A stretch of 64,000 nt of DNA. Origin: Piliocolobus tephrosceles (taxonomy: Eukaryota > Chordata > Mammalia > Primates > Cercopithecidae). Positions 1 through 10,329 of this stretch are shown in pieces (the first letter of the stretch is position 1; every line of letters starts with the position of its first letter). The position numbers and the translations under genes were made by a program. The stretch is from contig NC_045441.1 in assembly GCF_002776525.5 (NCBI RefSeq), positions 106,008,744-106,072,743 of the forward strand. Reading direction: 5' to 3'. The notes beneath the pieces are model-generated. The model was not told the origin of the DNA and searched no databases. It worked only from the letters and a program-made list of their open reading frames with translations.

Positions 1-1148
1 TGCTCAGACCAATTTCAAGAAGCTTTTTTTCCTATGTTTTCTTCTAGTAGTTTACAGTTTCAAGTCTTACATTTAAATCTTTAATTCATTTTGAGTTGAT
101 TTTTGTACATGGTGTGAAGTAATTCCATTCTTTTGCATGTGAATATTTAGTTGTCCCAATACATTTTATTGAATAGGCTGTTTTTTCCCCATTGTGTGTT
201 CTTCCTATCTTTATTGAGGATTACACACATATATGGTCAACTAATCTTTAGTTTATGTTCCATTGGTTTATATATCTGTTTTTATGTTAGCATTCTACTG
301 TTTTGATTATTGTAGCTTTGTCATATATTTTGAAATCAAGTAGTGTGGATGCCTCCAGTTTATTCTTTCTCTATATTTACTTGGTTATTCAAGGTCTTTT
401 GTGCTTCCTTCTGGTTTTAGGATTGCGTTTTATATATCTGTGAAAAATTGTCATTGGAATTGTGGTACGCACTGCATTGCTTTGGGTAGTATGAACATTT
501 TAACATAATCAATTCTTCTAATCCATGAACATGGGACATCCTTTCATTTATTTTTGTCTTCTTCAATTTCTATTATCAATGTTTTATAGGATTTGGTGTA
601 CAGATCATTTACCTCCTTTGTTAAACTTATTCCACAGCAGTTTGCTTTTGGTTGCTATTGTAAATGAGATTATTTTCTTAATTTTGTTTTTTGGATAGTT
701 TGTTGTTAATGTACAGAAATGCAACGATCTTTACATGTTGATATTTTTTTTCCTGAAACTTTGCTTAATTGGTATATTAGTTCTAACAGTTTTTTGAAGA
801 AGTCTTAGCATATTTTATATATAAGATCATGTCATCTGCAAACAGCAACAATTTTACTTCTTCTTTTCTATTTGGATGTCTTTCGTTTATCTTTCTTGCT
901 TAATTGCTCTGGTCAATATTTCCTGTATTGTATTGAATAGAAGTGATGGGATTGGACATCCTTGTCATATTTCTGATCTTACAGGAAAAACTGGTTGCTT
1001 TTCACCATTAAGTATGATGTTAGCTATGGGCTTTCCTATATATCCTACATTATGTTGAAGTATATTCCTTCTATAACTAATTTGTTGAAAGGAAGTTGAA
1101 TTTGTCAAAAATTTTTACATCTATTGAAATGATTGTATGATTTTCATC
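1..1148 (-). mobile_element. Old LINE-1 (L1M type), ORF2 part, antisense
   Basis: The + strand reads as the reverse complement of L1 ORF2. The complement of the reverse transcriptase FADDM box lies at about 828-846 (catgtcatctgcaaacagc), with typical antisense L1 text on both sides (for example the fattening-out of poly-T rich phrases around 60-130 and 480-640). Stop codons and indels break the frame, so it is a dead copy. It enters from the left window edge, so its 3' end is not seen, and it continues beyond the Alu at 1162-1456. Assignment to an older L1M or L1PB subfamily rests on divergence judged by eye. Confidence 0.88.
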
Positions 1149-1161
1149 CTTAATTATTTTC

Positions 1162-1456
1162 TTTTTTTCTTTTTGAGATGGCATCTCCCTCTGTTGCCCA
1201 GGCTGGAGTGCAGTGGCTGGATCTCAGCTCACTGCAAGCTCCGCCTCCCAGGTTTACGCCATTCTCCTGCCTCAGCCTCCCGAGTAGCTGGGACTACAGG
1301 TGCCCGCCACCTCGCCTGGCTAGTTTTTTGTATTTTTTAGTAGAGATGGGGTTTCACCATGTTCGCCAGGATGGTCTCGATCTCCTGACCTCATGATCCG
1401 CCCATCTCGGCCTCCCAAAGTGCTGGGATTACAGGCTTGAGCCACCGTGCCCGGCC
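1162..1456 (-). mobile_element. AluY-type SINE, Old World monkey-like, with target-site duplication
   Basis: This is a full-length Alu on the minus strand: a short T tract, both monomers, and the terminal GGCC at 1453-1456. It sits inside the L1 and is flanked by the duplication CTTAATTATTTTC at 1149-1161 and 1457-1469, so the L1 reading resumes cleanly after it. Three variants, TTTACGCCATT (1253-1263), CCACCTCGCC (1306-1315) and GGCTTGAGCC (1434-1443), match what I recall of the Old World monkey AluYR type rather than human AluY. The open frames here are Alu artefacts, not genes. Confidence 0.95.
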
Positions 1457-1469
1457 CTTAATTATTTTC

Positions 1470-1920
1470 ATGTAGTATATCACATTTATTGATTTATATA
1501 TGTTGAGCCATTTTTGCATCTTTGGAACAAATTCCACTTGATCATACAATATGATTCTTTAAATATGCTGTTGAATTCAGTTTGCTAGCATTTTATTGAG
1601 CATTTTTGCATCTTTGTTTATCTAGAATATTGGCCTGTAATTTTATTTCCTTGTCATATCCTTGTCTGGCTCTGTTATCAGAGTAATGTTGTCCTTAAAA
1701 ACTAAATTTGGAAGTGTTTCTTCCTTTTCAATTTTTTTGGAAGAATTTGAGAAGGATCAGCGTTAATTTTTTGTTAAATGTTTGTTAGAATTCACCAGAG
1801 AAGTCAGCAAGTCCTGGGTTTTCTTTCTTGTTGGTGGGAGGTTTTTGGTTATTGGTTGAATCTCCTAACCCATTATTGGTCTGTTTTAATACATGTATTT
1901 TTGACTCAATCTCTGAGACA
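1470..1920 (-). mobile_element. Old LINE-1 (L1M type), continuation
   Basis: The antisense L1 ORF2 text resumes directly after the Alu target-site duplication, with the reverse-transcriptase upstream region (1490-1900). The L1 similarity fades at about 1900-1925. The two L1 pieces and the Alu together are one insertion later interrupted by another. Confidence 0.85.
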
Positions 1921-1978
1921 CTGAAAATGCCCTGTAAAGTTTACAAAATATGAGATTTGTTTGAAATTTGACCATATC

Positions 1979-2048
1979 GAGTATTAATCTTAAAATTAAC
2001 CTTAATCTTAGGATTAATACTCTGACCGTAATGAGTATTAAGATTAAG
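1979..2048. repeat. Cluster of inverted GAGTATTAA motifs
   Basis: GAGTATTAATC at 1979-1989 is the exact reverse complement of GATTAATACTC at 2012-2022. A third, direct copy GAGTATTAAGATTAAG follows at 2033-2048, and its complement partly matches 2001-2010. The arms can form alternative short hairpins in AT-rich DNA. It lies between the L1 end and the next Alu and may be debris of an unrecognised element. No function is claimed. Confidence 0.6.
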
Positions 2049-2071
2049 AGTACCTGAGGATGTTAAAAGTG

Positions 2072-2363
2072 TTTTTTTTTTTTTTAGATGAAGTCTCACT
2101 CTGTCATCAGGCTGGAGTGCAGTAGCATGATCTCGGCTCACTGCAACCTATGCCTCCTGGGTTCAAGTCATTCTCCTGCCTCAGCCTCCCAAGTAGCTGG
2201 GACTACAGGTACGTGCCACCACACCCAGCTAATTTTTGTATTTTTAGTAGAGATGGGGTTTCACCATGCTGGCCAGGATAGTCTCAATCTCATGATCTTG
2301 TGATTCACTCACCTTGGCCTCCCAAAGTGCTGGGATGACAGCTGTGAGCCGCTATGCCCAGCC
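2072..2363 (-). mobile_element. Alu SINE (S-like)
   Basis: A minus-strand Alu begins with a 14-base T tract (2072-2085), runs through both monomers and ends in GCC at 2361-2363. It is more diverged than the Alu at 1162-1456, with many CpG decays, which fits an AluS-type age. No convincing target-site duplication is seen. Confidence 0.92.
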
Positions 2364-2389
2364 AAGAGTATTCTTTAAAGCTTAAAGAA

Positions 2390-2590
2390 AATGGTTCTCA
2401 AAACTGCTTGCACTTTTAGAATCCCTATGGAAACTTTTTAAAAATGATGCCCAGAGTCATACCCAGAGAGAATGATTTAATGATTTAATATGTATACAAT
2501 CGTATCCGAATATTGGCACTTTGCAAAACTTTCCCTTGCATTTTTTTTTTTTTTTTTTCAGCAAAGGATTGGCACCACTACTTTAGAGGA
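2390..2590 (+). mobile_element. hAT-type MITE fragment (MER5/MER20-like), tentative
   Basis: The phrases GGTTCTCAAAACTGCTTGCAC (from about 2393) and the following GAATCCC...GGAAACTTTTTAAAAATGATGCCCAGAG resemble the 5' end of the short nonautonomous Charlie (hAT) elements MER5 and MER20. The rest is decayed and carries an 18-base T run at 2541-2558. The family name is from memory and the 3' limit is uncertain. Confidence 0.55.
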
Positions 2591-2599
2591 TCCAGGTTT

Positions 2600-4685
2600 T
2601 TGCATTCATTTTTGTATTAACTTACAACACACCTGTTTAATCTAAAAGAAACCCTGATAACAACATGACCCAATGGGCAGATGGCTGGATACTTGTCTGG
2701 ATATCTTCAATTTTTGTATGTCATGTGGATGCAGCCTTATTTTATCATCCAACAAGGAGGATTAGTTGGAAAAAATACGAACATATTTATCTCTATCAGA
2801 CTAGGAGGAATTACACAATTGGTAGAGTTTATCTTTGACTCTAAAGAATAGGTCACACAGTTTTAAGCCAGCCTTCCAGCAGAGATGGAAACATCAGACA
2901 AACTGCTTATCTGACATATCCATAATAATTTAACATACCATGCCTTTCCCCATTCTGTTGTTCATTTGCACTGTCAAGCACGATAAGTGAACAAAGATAG
3001 ATACACTGTCAGCATTTAAATATTACAATGTTTTCTGTCTTATCATCTATTTTGTTTCTATCCCTTTTCCTTTTTTCTCCATGTAGCCTCTTTTTACAGC
3101 TTCCCTCCTCCATCTTAAGAAGTTTTTAATAAAATGAGGGTTATTTTTTCATTATAAGCGAGTGACACTGTGATGAATTCTTCCACATGATGTATGTAGT
3201 GCAGATTGGCTTACTGAAATGATTAATTAAAATTGATCATAAAATAATGCTAACTTACTGAGCCCTCTCCATTACTTTTGAATCCTTTGTTTTTAGAGAA
3301 AATCATGAGATGTGCTGCAGCAATAGTGTTAGCCTGTGAGCAAGGAATTATTTGAGCTATGTAAGGCTAGAAGCTTCTCTAACATTTGATGCTTTCAAAG
3401 GAGGCAGCACAATGTCCTTTGGGGACACCCTGCTAGATTTTATAGAATTTGTTTTCCTTTCTATTGGGAAATGCGGCAATTGCATCCTAGGGACTTGGGT
3501 AGACATAAAAATGTAGCATTCTAATTATATCTATATGGATGAAAGATTTATTTTTAGCTCTTAGAACATTTAAATGTGTACTTCTAGTGTTATCTAACAA
3601 ATTATAAGACACTTTATGAAATGGTATTGTATTATAATAGATCCTAAGAGACAAGAGAAAAATTGCTGAGGGCAGGATTTCAGGCCCTGCAGTCCTTATC
3701 TTTACCTGTCATTAAACCCTTTGTTCTAACCAATTGACTGGAATCCAGCCTATAATGTTATTCAGGAATAAAGACCACACAGTGACTGCAGTAAAAAAAA
3801 AAAAAAAAAAAAAAAAGTAAATATAAACAAATGTGAACTATTGATAGGAATAATTAAATCTGGCTGAATTTTCCACATCTTCTTGTCAGATATTTTAAAC
3901 ATAAATATAGAAGGGGAGAGGGTGATCCTGGTATGTTTAATTTATACAGAAGAGGGGAATATGGCATCTTTATGACCTTCTGGCTGTGTCTCTTCAATCA
4001 CAAAAAAAGTGCTAGTAAATTCAGGCTAGTTCAAGGAGTCAGTTTTACTGATTATTAGGTAATTCAATCAAAATGAATGATCTGAATATTTCATTTAGAT
4101 ATACCCTGGAAATCTGACACAGAGACAGAGTAATCAAAGGCTCCTCTGTTTTGGCTACATGAACATCATAATCGTAATCAGACATTAATTGATGTTTGGA
4201 CAAGGTGGTAATCGCTGGTGCTGTGAACAGTAATGAAGAGGTATTAGACGCATCAGAATACTAGTGTGAATAGGAGGTTGAAATGTTATTCTCCAAAAAA
4301 GAAGAAACAAATATTCAAAATTGTAAGAAGAAAAATGCTGCAAGGTTACAAGATTCTATGCAGCGTTACTTGGTTTGCAGATGAAGTCAGGACTTACTTG
4401 TATCAGAATTACCAAGCTCCTAAATAGACCTATTCCTGCTTGCCATGCCCAAATCCCCTCTTGGTGCAGATTTCACAATGAAGAAGGCATACTACACATT
4501 TTTAAGTGTATGAGATCATGAGAAAGTATTTAATTTTCACATACTTGTGATTTGGAGAAAGAACTTGCTTTCTATAAAGCATGAGAGGAAACAGAGGATG
4601 AGCATTTGGATTACTTTCTGACTTGAACACCTGGGAAAGTAGATGTATTTTCAAGTATAAGTGAATAGCCCTGGACACAGAAACA
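2600..4685. other. No recognised feature; one poly(A) tract
   Basis: I see no exon, repeat family or RNA gene here. A 24-base A run at 3793-3816 may be the tail of an unrecognised retroposed sequence on the + strand. Open frames are short and not supported. Confidence 0.5.
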
Positions 4686-4689
4686 CAAC

Positions 4690-4955
4690 TCTAGGAACAA
4701 TAACTAGTATTTATTGAGTGTGTACTATGTGCAAAGTGTTGTTCTACGCCCTTTGCATTAATGAACTCATCTAATCCTCACTACAATCCTATTTGGTAGG
4801 TAGTATTATTATCACCATTTTACAGAATAATTAAAACAGACAGGTTAAATAAATAGAGCAAGGTCACAGAGCTGGTAAATGGCACAGCTTGTATTTGAAC
4901 CAAAAAATTCTGCCTCCAGAGTCTATAAAACTAACACAGTAGAGTGCCTTGATGC
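4690..4955 (-). mobile_element. MIR SINE, antisense
   Basis: The + strand shows the complement of a nearly complete MIR. It has the tail-side phrase TATTTATTGAGTGTGTACTA (from about 4710), the core with AACTCATCTAATCCTCACTA, CCATTTTACAG, and AGGTCACAGAGCTGGTAAAT (from about 4861), then GAACC and CTCCAGAGTC. MIRs are ancient tRNA-derived SINEs mobilised by L2, which is also abundant in this window. Confidence 0.9.
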
Positions 4956-4959
4956 ATTA

Positions 4960-5878
4960 GGGTGATTTTTTTTAAAAAATCTTTCTTGTCTCTGGCCAGA
5001 ATGCTACCACAGCCTTATATAAAGATAATTACTTTTTATTATGCACATTTCAGATTATCAAAAGTTCAATGCGTATAGTGAAAAGTTGAGCCCAAGTCAA
5101 AAAGTAATGAGATGATCCTCAGCCACCAGAGGGCACATTTGTCTATGGTCTTGAAAGCCTCTGGACAGAGCGGACAGGGTATAGGAAGAGGGGAGCTAAG
5201 AGTACATGGTCTAGCTGAATTTTCCTGGGCATGAATACCAGCTTGGACCGCAGTGGAAGTGCCAACAGATTACAAGCTTCACAGATCAATGATACAAGTT
5301 TTCCATGGGAGTTGGGGGGGCATAATATTTATCTATGAAGAAAGGCTTTATTTTTGGCTTGTCTGAGGCAACAAGGTCATCAGGCTACACAGGGAATAGG
5401 TACAATTCAGGGAATAATATGGGACTGAATAAATGAGCCTGAATTTTGCATCTGATATGTTTACTCACTCTATCACAAAGAAGATCCTGGCTATGATCTT
5501 TTCTAAGGGACCTGGGTAGGGGCTCTCAGGCTAAGGACCATGATGAAACACACTTTTGCATTTTAATAGACAGTGATGCTGAAGGGCGAATTACTGGTCT
5601 ATATAATTCCAATATAATTAGTCAATGCTTTCACATGGTTGACTGAGGAAGTCACTGTACTTGAGGTCCAAATTAACATCATCTAAATCCTCTAGAGAGG
5701 AGCTATTACAATTTCCTTTCTCTCATAAGTGTAAGAAGCCAGAAGACTACTGTTCTTCCTAGGGTTTAGCCAATGACCCTTTTTATAACAAATATTTTGT
5801 AGTGCTCTCTTTTTCACTCTAAGATGAAATTTTAGATGCTATATCTTACTTGTAGTATAAAGATCAATATAAGAGTTG
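4960..5878. other. No recognised feature
   Basis: The sequence looks single-copy and AT-rich. No motif, repeat or credible coding frame was recognised. Confidence 0.5.
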
Positions 5879-5879
5879 T

Positions 5880-5990
5880 GATGGTATCACAGGTGTTTTT
5901 CATATATCCAAACCCATCAAATTGTACTCCTTAATATGTACAGCTCTTTGTGTATCAATTATACCTCAATAAAGCTGTAAACAATCAATA
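5880..5990 (+). mobile_element. L1M 3' end fragment
   Basis: The phrases CCAAACCCATCAAATTGTAC (about 5909-5928) and TATCAATTATACCTCAATAA (about 5953-5972) are the characteristic end of an old L1 3' UTR, including the AATAAA signal. Only about 100 bases remain. Confidence 0.75.
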
Positions 5991-5999
5991 TAATATCTG

Positions 6000-7880
6000 A
6001 TTTCATTATAAAATAAAAATCAATGAAGAAATTTAAATGAAGTAATGTGCATTTCAATATGTAAATACTCAATCATTACTACATAAGAAAATAAAAGGAA
6101 GTAGTAAGATGCTTGCACCTATACATAGAATTCCAGAAATGCGACTGTTCCAAATCCAGATTGATGTAGGTGTATTGAACTGGTTGTACAGGGTGGCTCA
6201 ACCCCCACCAAGTGACACTACTGTCAGGGACATGATTTTACGAAATTGCAAACAAATCTTTGCTAAAATCCTGATAAAGCAAAGTAAAATCTTCCCACCA
6301 TTTGCCAAAGACTGGCTTTCCCAGAAAAATTATCTTAGGGAAAACTATGCTTATTGTAAAATGTGGTTAGATTCTAAGCTCGGATTATAAATATTTTTTC
6401 ATCCACATAAGTGACCAGCAGGACATTTAAAAGTCATTTGGGACAACTGTTGGTCGGTAGGCCTCCTCCGCATACTGCAGAACATGTAGTCCTCCCTTGT
6501 GCAAAGCAAGTGGTGCCCTCTCTTATGATAACCCAAAATACCCCATGCCTTTCCAAAATCCCTCCGATAGAGGGGGCATCACCACATGGAGAACCATTAG
6601 TCTGGCTCAAACTTGCTTCAGTCAAGTTTTATTTTTTTCTCTTCTCTTTAGTGGAAATAATATAGCTATTCATTTGCACTCATATAGCAATGACTGCAGA
6701 CTATCTGCTGTACATGAAGGTTATCATTAAGTCCCTCTTTAACCTTATGAAATGCCAGGGAGGACATTAAATACAGATCTCTCTCTAGAGCTGAAGTTGC
6801 TTTAAGAATGATTCAACCATGGCAACAATGAAGGTCAGTTCTTAAAAAGAATGTGTTCTTCAGTCAGTGTAAATTCCAAAAGGGAAAAAAGGAAAAAAAT
6901 AAATAAATAAATAAGCAAAGTACCATCATGGTCACTTTGAAGGATAAAAGAATCCAAACTAAGGATTTTATAGAGAACACAAGCACAAATGCAAACCAGT
7001 TTTCAGGGGGTCAGTGGCTCTTACAAAGATTATACAGTCAAGTCTGTTTAGCATGAATCTAGCAACAAAAATCAATGTTACATATGTTCTATCAGAATGA
7101 CCGACACACAAATCTTTTAACTGCCAGACACATTGATAAATCAACAAGGCACTAATGTTATCTGACTCCTTCACAGATAAAGATGCCACATTTTTTTGTG
7201 GCATCCATAGATTACTTTAGACAGAAGTAAATTCCTAGAGCAAAAAAGGATAAGAAAAGGAAGATAAAGTATGTGCTGTTAAATACATTGCGATTTCTTT
7301 TTTCTGTATTATTTGAAAACGTGCAAACTTGATGACCTTGTGTTTTGTCAAAGCAGTACCAAACCTTACTTTATTTGTGAAAACAAAATACAGAATATGT
7401 ATGTAATATCAGGACACTTATATACTGTAATGACTACATTTATAGAATATGAAGAGTATGCCCAAGTGAACAAAAAACTTTATTAGATACAAACAGTACA
7501 AATATTCATGCCTTTTAACTTCTTAGCAAGCGTTGATATTATTAAAGAATCTCAGATCACAGGTAGATTTTTTAAAGGTTTAAAATACAGACCCCTCAAT
7601 ATGTCATTTATATAGATGTGTAGTGACCATGTATGGTTAGTCTACTTAATGTGATATGTCCCCAAACTCGTTAAATTAGTAGTATGTTTAGATATATCAC
7701 ATTTGCAAGAATTCAAATAAGTGAGTTGCTTGCACAATGTAAATATACTTAATACTACTGAACTGTTTAAAAAAATACTGAGCAATTAAGTTTTTTTAAA
7801 TGAATGTCTACAGTCAAAACCCTGCACCTCTGAGTAAGTGTCAGCCCTGTACGGCACATTATGAACACTGCAGTACAATA
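6000..7880. other. No recognised feature; one unassigned 93-codon ORF at 6109-6390
   Basis: The + strand frame at 6109-6390 starts MLAPIHRIPEMRLFQIQ and ends MWLDSKLGL. Many lysines and aromatic residues are present, but I see no known domain, signal peptide or Kozak-supported start. Nearby frames at 6411-6730 are open on both strands and equally unassigned. An A-rich (AAAT)n stretch lies at 6883-6914. I would not call a gene here. An unrecognised decayed element is as likely. Confidence 0.4.
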
Positions 7881-7884
7881 TCCT

Positions 7885-8010
7885 TTGGAAAGTAAGTGCC
7901 GTGAGTTCAGGGACATGATCTCCTTGTTCACATCTATATCTGTGGTGTCTAGAAAATGCCTCATAGCAGGAGTTCACAGTATTTATTAAATAAATGAATG
8001 ACTAAATTTC
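7885..8010 (+). mobile_element. L2 LINE 3' end fragment
   Basis: The order of phrases is that of the L2 3' terminus: AGTTCAGGGACATGATCTCC (about 7903-7922), TTGTTCACATCTATATCTGT, GTGTCTAGAAAATGCCT, then TATTAAATAAATGAATGA at 7982-7999. It shares this end with other L2 copies in the window (9600-9660, 57430-57485). Confidence 0.8.
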
Positions 8011-8269
8011 AGTTGCTCCCATGAGCTCCAATATCTTTAAGTTCATAATACGATCACTAATAAAATATACTTATTGTTGAGATGAAGTGAGATATTATGC
8101 ACTGTATCCATTATGAATTATTATTGCTGTGACATGCTATTATTTTGATGTCATTTATCCTTTAAAATAAATTCCTATGTATTTGTCAATAGATGAACAA
8201 AGGCTGAGAATACAAAAAAAAAAAAAAAAAGCAAAGAAACACATTTTCTGAAACACTCTCTGTTTGAAA

Positions 8270-9430
8270 TTTTATGATGTCCAGTGTTCCAGATTTCACT
8301 GGTCACTTCCTCTCAGTCTCCTTTGCTAGTTTTAGGTTTTTCCCAAGAGCTTGGTCTTACACACTCTTTCATCTCTTTGCATTCTTTCTTTTGGTGATAA
8401 TGCTTATTACCATCATTTCATGTAACACCTACAGGCTGAGGACCCCTCTGTGATGCCCATTTTAAATGTCTCTTCATATCCATATTTAACTGCCCACCTG
8501 ACATTTCAAATAAGCTCTCTCCCAGGCATTTCAAAGTCCACATTACTGCAAGTGGATTTCAGATCTCCACCTCAACCCACCCCATCTCAGTTCAAACTTG
8601 TTGTTTTCAAACTTCCCCATCTCAGTAAATGTTAACAGTGTCCACTCAATTGCTAAGCCAGGAACGTGAAAGCCATAATTAGTTTAATTTTGCTAATCCT
8701 TCTCCGTTCCTACAGCTAATTCATCAACAGATTCTTTGTGTCTACCCTTTGAAATATACCTCAAATCTCTAGTTCTGTCTATCTTCCCTGCCAGCACTCT
8801 GTAACTATCCCTTCTCACTCGGAGAATAGCGCTAGTGTCCAACCAACCTTCCTTCTTTAACAATCTATTTAGTTGCCAAAGGGAACATATTAAACTTTAA
8901 ATCATTTTGGTACCCTTTTGTGCCCTCCCACTGCACTTAGGATATAATCCAAACTTAACATTTCTTATGAAGTTCTGATGATTTGACCATGGTCTATTTT
9001 TGATAATCTTATTTCATGTCTCTCTTCTCTTCCCTTCTCTGTTCCAGCTACTGTGGCTTACCCTATGACTTTTAATCAAACAGAACTCCTTTTTGTTCGT
9101 TTCAGGACCATTCTACATGCTTTCTTGAAGGCCCTTAACATCATATCAAATGGCTGGATCCTTCTCATCTCTAACATCTCAACTATGTTTCTCCTAAGAA
9201 AAGCTCTTCTTGTCTCTTTATCTAAATCAGCCTCTCTCCATGTTGTTCTTCATCACCATGTGTTATGTTTTCTCCATGGGAACAGCTATGATTTGGAATG
9301 ATTTATTTGTTTTCTTACACAGTGTCTGCTCCCTAACTGTAATTCCAATGCCTTGAGGGTGGAAACATGTCTATTTTTCATTATTGCCTTCCTGGTGCCT
9401 AGAAATAAACCTGGAATCTCAGAACAGAGC
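8270..9430 (+). mobile_element. L2 LINE, reverse-transcriptase end through 3' region
   Basis: A long diverged L2 in sense orientation. CACTGGTCACTTCCTCTCAG (8298-8317) followed by TCTCCTTTGCTAG matches the RT-encoding part. The later parts, including AAACAGAACTCCTTTTTGTT and the downstream pyrimidine-rich 3' region with CTTGAGGGTGGAAACATGTC (about 9353-9372), follow L2 order. Coding capacity is fully lost. The apparent 82-codon frame at 9053-9301 lies inside it and is not a gene. Confidence 0.75.
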
Positions 9431-9439
9431 TTCTTAGGA

Positions 9440-9665
9440 ATATTTCTCACACAGCATTCTTCCTTTCCTTTAGAGCACTTAGCTCAATTTGTGGTTATTC
9501 AGTCCCTAGTGTGATCTTTTGAATCATGACTGTCTATCTCGTTTACAGACCTAAAATCTCCATAAGAACAGGAACCATGTTTGATTTTGGCCACTAAATT
9601 CTAGCACAGGGCCTGACATAATAAATATGCAATGCATACTTGTTGGATTTTATTGACCAGAAAGT
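9440..9665 (+). mobile_element. Second L2 LINE 3' end
   Basis: A second L2 terminus follows the first: CTCCATAAGAACAGGAACCATG (about 9559-9580), then CTAGCACAGGGCCTGACATAA (9602 onward) and a degenerate AATATGCAATGCATACTTG end. It is either a separate copy or a duplicate of the terminal part of the preceding L2. Confidence 0.75.
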
Positions 9666-9678
9666 AGCTTTGGCTTAT

Positions 9679-10329
9679 TGTGATGGTTGATTTTGGGTAT
9701 CAACTTGACTGAATTAGGGGATATCTAGATAGGTGGTAATACATTATTTATTCTCAATAATTGCATTAATTATCCTCAATGTTTTAGTAGGCTTGAGCCC
9801 ATCCTTCTTTTGCTAAAAGGGAAGCCCAAGTGGTTTGGTATTTGATTAGAATGAGCCTTAGATGTGTCTGTGAGGGTGTTTCTGGAGAAGATTTGCATGT
9901 GAGTCAGTGGACTGAGTGGGGGAAGATCTGCCCTCAATGTGGGCAAGTACCTTCCAATTGGCTGGAGATGCAGATTGAATAAAAAGGTGGAGGAAGGGCA
10001 AATTCTTGCTGTCTGTCTTTCAGAGCTGGGTGCCCTTCTTCCCCTGCTCTTGGACATCAGAACTCCAGGTTCTTCCGCTTTTGGACTCCAGGACTTGCAT
10101 CAGCAGTTTCTTTATTCCCCGCTACCTCTCATCTTTTGTTTCGTGCTCTTAGGTCTTTGGACTTGGACTGAGCCCTCTACCAACTTCATTGGTTCTTCAG
10201 CTTACAGTCAGTCTATCATGGAACTTCTCAGCTTCTATAATCCAGTGAGACAATTCTCCTGATAAATTCCTTCACATTTCTCTCTATATGCTCTCAGTCC
10301 TATCTCTCTGGAGGACCCTGACCAATATA
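9679..10329 (+). mobile_element. Solo LTR-type element, class III-like (MaLR/ERVL), copy 1
   Basis: The element starts TGTGATGGTTGATTTTGGGT and ends with GGAGGACCCTGACCAATATA. Its left flank CTTAT (9674-9678) and right flank TTTAT (10330-10334) agree at four of five bases, as expected for the 5-bp duplication of class III endogenous retroviral LTRs. A near relative lies in reverse orientation at 13512-14023. I remember this repeat as common in primates but do not recall its exact name. The frames at 9776-10262 are within it. Confidence 0.75.

Noticed and set aside
1137..1396. Overlapping open frames of 67-72 codons
   Set aside because: They read through an antisense Alu, which regularly gives such frames; the same frames recur at 2088-2303, 27828-28075 and 41785-42000.
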